NCBI GenBank assembly: GCA_943372215.1
Contig: CALRXU020000009.1
Coordinates: forward strand, 1-64,000
Direction of reading: 5' to 3'
Origin: UBA6183 sp943372215
GTDB lineage: Bacteria; Bacteroidota; Bacteroidia; UKL13-3
DNA length: 64,000 nucleotides
Shown in pieces: positions 57,084-64,000 of the stretch. How positions within the stretch are numbered: position 1 is the stretch's first letter; each line of letters opens with the position of its first letter. The position numbers and the translations under genes were made by a program. The notes under the pieces are model-generated. The model was not told where the DNA came from, made no database searches, and worked only from the letters and a program-made list of their open reading frames with translations.

Positions 57084-58139
57084 ATGAGGTTATTATTACT
57101 TTCTGCAACCTTTTTATTCGCTTCAATTTCCACTATAGCGCAAATTGGAGGAACTCGAATTTATAATTTCCTGAATTTACACAGCAATGCCAGAATTAAT
57201 GCCTTAGGAGGCTATGCTATTGCCATTAGTGATGCTGATTTGAATTTGGCGATACAAAATCCTGCATTATTAAAATCAAGCATGGATAACCAAATTACGT
57301 ACAATTACATGCGATTTGTAAGTGATATATCAGCGGGTTATGCAGGGTATGCTTTTAGCGTTGATACTTTAAATACCCTTGCCGCGGGAATTCAATATGT
57401 GAATTATGGTGACTTTACCAGAACAAATGAGAATGGTGAAGAAATTGGTGGATTTACTGCCGGTGAATATAACATTCAGTTAAGTTATAGTAGAAGAATA
57501 AAACCTAAGCTTACATTGGGTACTAGTTTAAAGTTTATTAATTCAAATTTAGATGTTTACCAATCATTTGGAATAGCTGTTGATGCTGGTATTAACTACT
57601 ATAACAAAGAAAAGTTGTTATCACTATCTGGGGTGATAAGTAATGCAGGTGTGCAGCTAAAAACATACAGGGATGGCAATCGTGAGCAATTACCTTTAAA
57701 TGTGATGATGGGATTTAGTAAAAAGTTTCTACATAACCCTTTGCGCATTTCTGTGATTGCCCATAATCTTCAAAGTCCGGGCAAGCTTTTATACAACAAT
57801 ATTGCTAGGCCTGGCCAAAACAGGGATTTAGAAAGTGGCCAAATTGTATTAGAAAAAATTACTGCTTTAGATAAAATTGCCGCACACTTAAATGTTAGTA
57901 CAGAGATTATTTTAGGCAAATTTATGTATGTTGGTTTCGGTTATAATCATTTGCGTAGATATGAAATGAAACTGGCAACAAGTAGCAAAACTGCTGGATT
58001 TGGGTGGGGATTCGGCTTGCGTTTTAAGAAATTCCAATTGGCTTATGGCAGTGCCGCATACCACGCAGCTTATGCAACAAACAGTTTTAGTTTTGTAGTA
58101 TTTATTAACGAGTATACAAAAAAACGAACAAAAGATTAA
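57084..58139 (+). CDS. porQ: Type IX secretion system protein PorQ-like
   Basis: A 351-aa protein from the ATG at 57084 (signal MRLLLLSATFLFASISTIAQ); an in-frame ATG at 57069 and a GTG at 57045 are alternatives. GGTRIYNFLNLHSNARINALGGYAIAISDADLNLAIQNPALL and MRFVSDISAGYAGYAF are the PorQ blocks, followed by barrel strands. PorQ is an outer-membrane part of the attachment complex that adds the A-LPS-like anchor to T9SS cargo. cmk is 9 bases downstream, a recurring neighbour. Confidence 0.88.
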   Translation: MRLLLLSATFLFASISTIAQIGGTRIYNFLNLHSNARINALGGYAIAISDADLNLAIQNPALLKSSMDNQITYNYMRFVSDISAGYAGYAFSVDTLNTLAAGIQYVNYGDFTRTNENGEEIGGFTAGEYNIQLSYSRRIKPKLTLGTSLKFINSNLDVYQSFGIAVDAGINYYNKEKLLSLSGVISNAGVQLKTYRDGNREQLPLNVMMGFSKKFLHNPLRISVIAHNLQSPGKLLYNNIARPGQNRDLESGQIVLEKITALDKIAAHLNVSTEIILGKFMYVGFGYNHLRRYEMKLATSSKTAGFGWGFGLRFKKFQLAYGSAAYHAAYATNSFSFVVFINEYTKKRTKD

Positions 58140-58148
58140 TATTACGAC

Positions 58149-58838
58149 ATGAAAATTATTGTTGCCATTGATGGATATTCTTCGTGTGGTAAAAGCACCT
58201 TAGCTAAACAATTAGCAGCCGAACTCAACTACAGGTACGTTGATACAGGTGCCATGTATAGGGCTGTTACCTTGTTTTTTATTCGCAATCAAATTGACTT
58301 ATTCCATCCTGATCAAGTATTAAATGCACTTACAAATATCACCATAGAGTTTAAGCTTGAACAAAATAAACAAGGGCAAGATACTTATTTAAATGGCGAA
58401 AATATTGAGCATGAAATTAGGGTAAATCCAAGAATAGCCAGCGCTGTAAGTGATATTAGTGCTTTAAGTGATGTGCGAAGATTTTTGGTAAAACAACAAC
58501 AAGTATTTGGCGAGCACAAAGGAATTGTAATGGATGGCAGAGACATTGGAACAGTAGTTTTTCCTCAGGCAGAGCTTAAATTATTTATTACCGCAGACCC
58601 TAAAGTTAGGGCGCAGCGAAGGCTAGATGAGTTGGCAGAAAAGGGACAATCAACCACATTTGAGGAAGTACTTGCTAACTTAGAAAAACGAGATTATATT
58701 GATTCCCATCGTGAAGATAGTCCACTGATGCAAGCGAAAGATGCCATAATTCTTGACAACTCAAATATGACACGTGATGAGCAGTTTGATTGGGTAATGA
58801 AACTCATTAATCAAAAACTTGCCCAGTCAAACGGGTAG
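58149..58838 (+). CDS. cmk: Cytidylate kinase
   Basis: A 229-aa (d)CMP kinase. P-loop IDGYSSCGKSTLAKQLA, CMP-binding VDTGAMYRAVT, EIRVNPRIASAVS and LIDGRDIGTVVFP (as VMDGRDIGTVVFPQA), and the C-terminal KRDYIDSHREDSPL. It phosphorylates CMP and dCMP in nucleotide salvage. Its stop directly abuts the convergent ydeI-like gene. Confidence 0.97.
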   Translation: MKIIVAIDGYSSCGKSTLAKQLAAELNYRYVDTGAMYRAVTLFFIRNQIDLFHPDQVLNALTNITIEFKLEQNKQGQDTYLNGENIEHEIRVNPRIASAVSDISALSDVRRFLVKQQQVFGEHKGIVMDGRDIGTVVFPQAELKLFITADPKVRAQRRLDELAEKGQSTTFEEVLANLEKRDYIDSHREDSPLMQAKDAIILDNSNMTRDEQFDWVMKLINQKLAQSNG

Positions 58839-59459
58839 TTACTTTCTGGTGTATTGATTAGCCCGGATATTATCAGCAGCTAATTTTGCAGTTTCTTCAA
58901 TTCTTTTAGCCCTAGTTTCCTCTTTTTTAGCATTTAAAATCCACTCTAATATTCCCCGTTTAGTAGATTTGGGAAATGCAATAAAATTGGCCTCTGCCTT
59001 AGGGTATCTGTTTAAGGCTTGTGTTAAATCAGCCGGAATCATAATCTGATCTACTTGGTTTAACGCATCCCATTGCCCATTAGCTTTTGCATAATTAATA
59101 AGCTCCATCCCGGCATAAGTCATCAAACCAGCCTTAATAAGTTGTGCTACCTTATTTTTATTTACCTCACTCCAATTGCTTTTGGGATTTCTTTTTGCGA
59201 AAAATTGAATGAATCGAAATTCATCTAGTTTATTCGGTTTACTATCAATCCATCCGAAACACAAAGCCTCATCAACCGCTTCCTGATAACTTACGCTACT
59301 TTGTGGACTCAGTTTTTTGTGAATAATCAACCAAATACTTTTTGATGATTGATGATGTCGCATTAGCCAAGAACGCCAAGCAGCCCTATCCTTTGCATAA
59401 AACATATCTACACCATCCGTATGCACCAATGCAGTTGATTTGTTACTTTTAGCATTCAT
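58839..59459 (-). CDS. YdeI/OmpD-associated family protein
   Basis: A 206-aa cytoplasmic protein from the ATG at 59457-59459. WRSWLMRHHQSSKSIWLIIHKKL, YQEAVDEALCFGWIDSKPNKLDEFRFIQFFAKRNPKSNWSEVNKNKV and LEWILNAKKEETRAKRIEETAKLAADN are the YdeI blocks (in parts). Family members are linked to stress tolerance; mechanism unknown. It converges on cmk with no gap. Confidence 0.9.
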   Translation of the reverse strand: MNAKSNKSTALVHTDGVDMFYAKDRAAWRSWLMRHHQSSKSIWLIIHKKLSPQSSVSYQEAVDEALCFGWIDSKPNKLDEFRFIQFFAKRNPKSNWSEVNKNKVAQLIKAGLMTYAGMELINYAKANGQWDALNQVDQIMIPADLTQALNRYPKAEANFIAFPKSTKRGILEWILNAKKEETRAKRIEETAKLAADNIRANQYTRK

Positions 59460-59475
59460 AACAAACAAATAACTT

Positions 59476-60348
59476 TTACTCAGCTAAACTTTTGGTAAGT
59501 TGTATTAAGCGTTCTTCCACCTGTTTATTTACGGTTACCAAAGGTAAACGAACCACATTTTTGCAAAGTCCCATTTGTGACATCACCATTTTAATACCAC
59601 CCGGATTACCATCAGCAAAAATGGTTTTCATCATTTCATATAATTTAAAATGTATGTTGCGAGCCTCTGTAAAATTACCAGCCAATGCATGTCTTACCAT
59701 ATCACTAAATTGTTTGGGGTAGGCTTGGGCAATAACCGAGATTACCCCTGTCATACCCATTGCAATAAATGGAACAGTTAAATTGTCATCTCCACTAATC
59801 ACAGAAAACCGGGCTGGTTTATCTTTAAGAATATCCATAAATACTTCAGGACTCCCTGAGGCTTCTTTGGTTGCTATAAATTTATCAGTAGCATTTGCCA
59901 AACGAATGGTTGTAGCTGCGCTAATTCCCATTGAGGTTCTTCCTGGCACATTATAAATGATAATTGGCAATGGTGTTACTTTGGCCAAGGCCATAAAATG
60001 CTGATAAATGCCTTCTTGACTTGGTTTATTGTAATAGGGAGCAACGGATAAAATGGCTTGATAACCATTGGCATCAAAAGAAGCCATATTATCCATTACT
60101 TCTTTCGTATCATTTCCACCAATTCCCGCAACCAAAGGGATTCTACCTGCTGCTTTTTCTGCAACAAAACGAAACACTTCCTTTTTTTCTTGTTTGCTTA
60201 GTGTTGGCCCTTCACCCGTGGTACCTAGCACCACCAAATATTCTAGTTGGCCAACTATACAATGCTCAATAATTTTGCCCAACGAGTCAAAATCTATACT
60301 AAAATCCTCATTAAATGGGGTTATTAAAGCAACTCCAGTTCCTTTCAT
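59476..60348 (-). CDS. dapA: 4-hydroxy-tetrahydrodipicolinate synthase
   Basis: A 290-aa (beta/alpha)8 lyase. GTGVALITPFNEDFSIDFDSL, VVLGTTGEGPTLSKQEKKEVF, IIIYNVPGRTSM (catalytic Tyr) and FIATKEASGSPEVF (Schiff-base Lys) are all present. It condenses pyruvate with aspartate semialdehyde in lysine and diaminopimelate synthesis. It is 9 bases downstream of the DUF6913-like gene on the same strand. Confidence 0.97.
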   Translation of the reverse strand: MKGTGVALITPFNEDFSIDFDSLGKIIEHCIVGQLEYLVVLGTTGEGPTLSKQEKKEVFRFVAEKAAGRIPLVAGIGGNDTKEVMDNMASFDANGYQAILSVAPYYNKPSQEGIYQHFMALAKVTPLPIIIYNVPGRTSMGISAATTIRLANATDKFIATKEASGSPEVFMDILKDKPARFSVISGDDNLTVPFIAMGMTGVISVIAQAYPKQFSDMVRHALAGNFTEARNIHFKLYEMMKTIFADGNPGGIKMVMSQMGLCKNVVRLPLVTVNKQVEERLIQLTKSLAE

Positions 60349-60357
60349 ATGCCGTAA

Positions 60358-60900
60358 TTATTTTATCTGCCTTAAGTAAAAATCAATTTGTTCAATAAAG
60401 TAGCGCAAACTTTTTTGGTTACCAGTGTCAATAATTGCATCATAAAACTCCAACCCATTATGTATCTGGCTACCAACACGATATTTCGCATTGCTATATG
60501 CAGCAATTGCCTGTAATGGCAATAATGGCTCTGTATAAAGATTTAACAACAAATCAAATTCCAACTGCAAAAATTGCCCTATTTTCCCTTTTATAGGCAA
60601 GTTAAAACCATTCAGTTTTTCTTTCCAGAAATACTCAGAATTAAGTAAGAATTTTTTGGAAGGTGGTAGCAATTTGGCATCAACATATCCCATCATAAAC
60701 ACCTTTTTACCTTCTGCCCTAAGCTCGCCTGCATATTTTGCAATCATTTGTTCATGTTCTTTATTATCTGCATGATAGAGAATGCCAATATGCACTACTT
60801 GGTCAAAAGCGATCAATTTGCTTTTTTGTTTGCGTCTGCCAGTTTCTTGCTTTAACTGCCATCTGCCTATATAATTTTTAATATCTTCTACTATTTTCAT
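60358..60900 (-). CDS. DUF6913-like hypothetical protein
   Basis: A 180-aa protein without signal or TM. KKVFMMGYVDAK, LNSEYFWKEKLNGFNLPIKGKIGQFLQLEFDLLLNLY (in parts), SNAKYRVGSQIHNGLEFYDAIID and RYFIEQIDFYLRQI are conserved-looking blocks that I associate with DUF6913, a Bacteroidota family frequently found next to dapA and ligA. Function unknown. Confidence 0.65.
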   Translation of the reverse strand: MKIVEDIKNYIGRWQLKQETGRRKQKSKLIAFDQVVHIGILYHADNKEHEQMIAKYAGELRAEGKKVFMMGYVDAKLLPPSKKFLLNSEYFWKEKLNGFNLPIKGKIGQFLQLEFDLLLNLYTEPLLPLQAIAAYSNAKYRVGSQIHNGLEFYDAIIDTGNQKSLRYFIEQIDFYLRQIK

Positions 60901-60944
60901 TAATCATCAGCACATTAAGAAACGCTGCACGAATTTAGTCATTT

Positions 60945-63014
60945 CTATTGAATCATTTCCATAAACTGTTCCTCGCTAATGATTTGGATATTTAAATCAG
61001 TGGCTTTTTTTAACTTCTCTGGCCCCATTTTATCTCCTGCAATTAAATAATTCAACGATTTAGAGATACTTCCAACATTGCGGCCACCATTGGTTTCAAT
61101 CAGCTGTTTTAGCTCGTCTCTACTTATGGTAAAGGTGCCCGACACTAAAAATGATTTTGCAGCTAACTTGTCTGTTCTATTTGCTTGCTGGTCTTCATGT
61201 AATTCCAGCTGTATGCCTTTAGCCTTTAGTTTATTGATGATGGCGACATTGGCTTCATCAGCAAAGAACCGGGTAACATGGTCAGCTATTTTATCTCCAA
61301 TTTCATAAATAGATGCAATATCTTCTCGCGTTGCCAAGGCCAGTTTATCTATGGTCATAAAGTGCTTGGCCAACTTTTTGGCCACTGTTTCTCCAACCAT
61401 GCGTATGCCAAGTGCAAACAATACACGCTCAAAAGGAATGGCTTTACTTGCATTTATGCCAGCTAAAATATTTTCTACCGATTTATCTTTTAAGGAACGT
61501 TTCTTTTTATCATCATCCCCTACTTCAAATTCAATTCCAATAAGTTGATCAAAAGTTAGATCATATAAATCAGCATAATTTTTAATGAGCCCTTTTTGAT
61601 GCAAACCACCCACCGTTTCACTACCCAAACTATCAATATTCATGGCGCGCCTGCCAATAAAATGCTCTATTTTACCTACAAGTTGTGGACTGCAGCCATT
61701 TTCATTCGGGCAATAATGCACAGCTTCTCCATCACGCCTTATTAAGGGTGTATTGCATTCCGGGCAATTTAAAGCATAAACCACTTTAATAGCATCTGGT
61801 TCGCGTTTGGATAGATTAACTGAAACGATTTTTGGAATAATTTCACCCCCTTTTTCAACATAAACCCAGTCTTTCTCATGCAAATCAAGTCGTTCAATTT
61901 CATCTGCATTATATAAACTGGCCCGCTTAACTGTGGTACCTGCCAAAAGCACCGGAGTAAGATTTGCAACGGGTGTAATGGCTCCAGTTCTGCCCACTTG
62001 ATAGGTTATTTTATCTAATTGTGTGAGTACACTTTGCGCTTTATATTTATAAGAAATGGCCCATCTGGGATTTTTAGCCGTAAAGCCAAGGTCTTGCTGT
62101 TGGGCATATTCGTTTACTTTAATCACCACCCCATCTATTTCAAAGCTTAGCACTTCGCGTTGTTTATCATAATGCCTAATAAACTCCATTACCTCTTGAA
62201 TACTTTTACATACCCGAACATGTTCGCTTACCTGAAAACCCCATTCTTTTGCTTTTTGCAAACTTTGGTAATGGTTACTGGCAACTTGTTTGTCGCTATA
62301 AATAAAGTAGAGAAAACAATCTAAAGGACGTTTGGCAACCTCTGCAGAATCCTGCATCTTTAACGTACCTGAGGCAAAATTTCGGGGATTTTTATACAAT
62401 CGTTCTTTAATTTCGTCTTCGTCATATCCCTTTAGTTCAAGCTCCTTTCTGTAATCTGCATTTAGTTTTTCAAAGGTTTTGCGGTGCATAAAAATCTCAC
62501 CTCTTATTTCAAACGAGTCAGGATAACCTTCACCTAACAGTTGTTGGGGTATGGTTTTAATTGTTTTTACATTAGCAGTAACGTCATCGCCTTTGGTTCC
62601 ATCTCCCCTAGTTACAGCCCTTATTAGCTGGCCATTCTCATAAGTGATACTTATGGCTAACCCATCAAACTTCAACTCAGTAACATATTCAAATTCAACA
62701 CCAATTCCTTTTCGTACCCGTTCATCAAATTCATTCAACTCTTCTTCAGAATAGGTATTTCCAAGACTAAGCATGGGGTATTTGTGATATACCTGAACAA
62801 ACTCCTTGGTAATGTCTCCACCCACCTTTTGTGAGGGAGAGTTTGGAGAAGCCAAGTGCGGAAATACTTGTTCTAATTTCTCTAGCTCTTTTAGCAATGC
62901 ATCAAATTCAAAATCACTGATTATAGGCTGCGAAAGAATATAGTAATTATAATTATGTTTATTAAGCTCTTGGGTAAGCTCTTCAATTCTAGCCTTAGCA
63001 ATCGTTTCGTCCAT
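60945..63014 (-). CDS. ligA: NAD-dependent DNA ligase
   Basis: A 689-aa LigA: NAD-binding Ia domain (YNYYILSQPIISDFEFDALLKEL), adenylation site TELKFDGLAISI (Lys115), GDGTKGDDVTANV, OB fold, the zinc finger CPECNTPLIRR to HYCPNENGC, HhH motifs, and a C-terminal BRCT domain (about 610-689). It joins Okazaki fragments and seals repair nicks. A TATATTTA box lies 8 bases upstream of its start. Confidence 0.98.
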   Translation of the reverse strand: MDETIAKARIEELTQELNKHNYNYYILSQPIISDFEFDALLKELEKLEQVFPHLASPNSPSQKVGGDITKEFVQVYHKYPMLSLGNTYSEEELNEFDERVRKGIGVEFEYVTELKFDGLAISITYENGQLIRAVTRGDGTKGDDVTANVKTIKTIPQQLLGEGYPDSFEIRGEIFMHRKTFEKLNADYRKELELKGYDEDEIKERLYKNPRNFASGTLKMQDSAEVAKRPLDCFLYFIYSDKQVASNHYQSLQKAKEWGFQVSEHVRVCKSIQEVMEFIRHYDKQREVLSFEIDGVVIKVNEYAQQQDLGFTAKNPRWAISYKYKAQSVLTQLDKITYQVGRTGAITPVANLTPVLLAGTTVKRASLYNADEIERLDLHEKDWVYVEKGGEIIPKIVSVNLSKREPDAIKVVYALNCPECNTPLIRRDGEAVHYCPNENGCSPQLVGKIEHFIGRRAMNIDSLGSETVGGLHQKGLIKNYADLYDLTFDQLIGIEFEVGDDDKKKRSLKDKSVENILAGINASKAIPFERVLFALGIRMVGETVAKKLAKHFMTIDKLALATREDIASIYEIGDKIADHVTRFFADEANVAIINKLKAKGIQLELHEDQQANRTDKLAAKSFLVSGTFTISRDELKQLIETNGGRNVGSISKSLNYLIAGDKMGPEKLKKATDLNIQIISEEQFMEMIQ

Positions 63015-63084
63015 TATCTTACTAAATATATTTTGGTTCTATATTACACACTAAACCTTAAAATAAAAAATGCATATTTGCTGT

Positions 63085-64000
63085 ATGCGTATCTTTTTAG
63101 CAAGTGCATTTGCGTTTTTATCATTTAACGTTTGGGCTCAAGGTTCCTATTTACCCTTGAACTCGAATGGCGTTTATTTTTTAGAACGTCTTGAAATTAA
63201 ATCCGGCAGGCTTGCCACTCCGCAAGAGTTTAGTACCTCCAATAAATCATTTCAACGACACCGCGTAGCAGCATATGTTGATAGTTTTAATGTAACAGGT
63301 GCTAAACTAAGTAACCGAGATTACTTTAACTTAGATTATTTGCAAAATGACAACTTTGAGTTTAGCAATTCACAGTCAACATTAAGCAAAAGAAAGTTTT
63401 TGGGGATTTATCGCCATAAAGCTGCTGGCCTTTCCCATGTTTCGAAGGAGTTTAAGATTGTGTTGAACCCCATGACCTATTTGCACGCAGGATATGATAC
63501 CCGCCTTGGAAAAGTAGTAAGTATTAACAACCGCGGCTTAGAAATGAGGGGAACTATTGGAAACAAAATAGGTTTTTACACCTCTATTAATGATGAAATT
63601 ATTACACCAAATAGCTGGGTATTTGATTATTATCTGGCTAATAAGGCCATTCCTGGAGCTGGTTTCCTAAAGGACATCCCAACCGATAGTACAACTACAC
63701 CAATCAATTATAATGTTGGAACAGGATACCTTGTTTACCAACCAAGCAAACATTTTGATGTTCAATTTGGGCACGGTAAAAACTTTTTAGGCAATGGATT
63801 TAGAACCTTTTACATGAGTGATTTTAGCCGCGACCAATTGTTCCTTAGGTTAAATACCAGGGTTTGGCGCATTAATTATACCAATATTTGGGGTACACTT
63901 TATGATTGGGTACCTCCTACTCAACGTGTAAAGCCTAAGCGCCATTATTTTGCAACAACTTATGCTAATGTTAACATCACAAAATCATTCAATATAGGTT
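63085..64000 (+). CDS. Outer-membrane barrel protein (Wzi/RemB-like), 3' end cut by window
   Basis: The first 305 residues of a gene that continues past the right edge. Signal peptide MRIFLASAFAFLSFNVWAQ. After it come YFLERLEIKSGRL, KEFKIVLNPMTYLHAGYD, RGLEMRGTIGNKIGFYTSIND, VQFGHGKNFLGNGFRTFYMSDFS and LFLRLNTRVWRINYTNIWG, the block order of the Wzi-like capsule-assembly and RemB-like gliding proteins of Bacteroidota. A CATATTTG box (63073-63080) lies only 4 bases before the ATG. Full length and function cannot be judged. Confidence 0.65.
   Translation, partial: MRIFLASAFAFLSFNVWAQGSYLPLNSNGVYFLERLEIKSGRLATPQEFSTSNKSFQRHRVAAYVDSFNVTGAKLSNRDYFNLDYLQNDNFEFSNSQSTLSKRKFLGIYRHKAAGLSHVSKEFKIVLNPMTYLHAGYDTRLGKVVSINNRGLEMRGTIGNKIGFYTSINDEIITPNSWVFDYYLANKAIPGAGFLKDIPTDSTTTPINYNVGTGYLVYQPSKHFDVQFGHGKNFLGNGFRTFYMSDFSRDQLFLRLNTRVWRINYTNIWGTLYDWVPPTQRVKPKRHYFATTYANVNITKSFNIG

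Noticed and set aside
1..64000. Possible mobile element or defence island
   Set aside because: No integrase, transposase, phage gene, tRNA attachment site or CRISPR repeat was seen; only a RES-Xre pair and one AAA/DUF4143 ATPase hint at accessory DNA.

Overview
The window looks like a chromosomal stretch from a member of the Bacteroidota. The evidence is low GC with short intergenic gaps, three secreted proteins ending in type IX secretion (T9SS) sorting domains (the 664-aa protein at 15468, the M36 peptidase and the serine hydrolase), a PorQ-like T9SS component, and family signatures typical of the phylum (GSCFA, DUF4296-type and DUF6728-type small proteins, a SUF operon, TAnnTTTG -7 promoter boxes without Shine-Dalgarno sequences). 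I cannot place it below phylum level. I see no tRNA, rRNA, CRISPR array, prophage, IS element or replication origin.

Layout. 1-1662: redox and regulatory genes (Omp28-like thioredoxin fold, YHS protein, AraC regulator). 2001-6370: a molybdenum-cofactor-flavoured cluster, consisting of an unrecognised transporter-like membrane protein, a THEP1-NTPase/MobA fusion and FdhD, split by an AAA ATPase (DUF4143 type) that sits behind a 23-bp-period tandem repeat. 6378-15428: housekeeping and envelope genes (glycosyltransferase, two MacB-like permeases without an ATPase, a cysteine-poor IscA-like protein, GSCFA, PIN-PhoH, a metallo-beta-lactamase-fold hydrolase, Ung). 15468-20048: two convergent large T9SS substrates. 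20146-25912: a complete SUF iron-sulfur operon transcribed sufB-C-D-S-E-T.

26016-29597: surface proteins (lipoprotein/OM pair, serine hydrolase, porin-like barrel). 29759-37800: an alpha-2-macroglobulin/PBP1C pair with a 4-nt overlap. 37875-45197: general metabolism and DNA repair (geranylgeranyl-reductase-type flavoprotein, cobalamin adenosyltransferase, MutS2, YggS, PepT).

45233-52007: a MarR-headed stress island of eleven same-strand genes (MarR, pirin, YceI, nitroreductase, DUF5519, a second exported pirin, OsmC, ferredoxin-CDGSH protein, DsbA-like, MGMT, SDR). 51996-53387: YkgJ and a RES/Xre toxin-antitoxin pair. 53449-55981: an MntR-like regulator and an Nramp-USP fusion transporter with a near-perfect 20-bp operator. 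56063-64000: a 58-aa membrane protein, YugP peptidase, porQ-cmk, ydeI, dapA, a hypothetical gene, ligA and the start of an outer-membrane barrel gene.

Cross-cutting points. Several promoters can be read directly as (T/C)AnnTTTG boxes 4-20 bases before start codons, implying very short leaders. Four of these promoter regions carry dyads or tandem repeats that look like operators (M36 peptidase, sufB, pirin, mntR), and sufB shares an exact 11-mer with the mntR operator, suggesting linked metal and Fe-S control. All functions are read from sequence motifs by eye; no database search was run.
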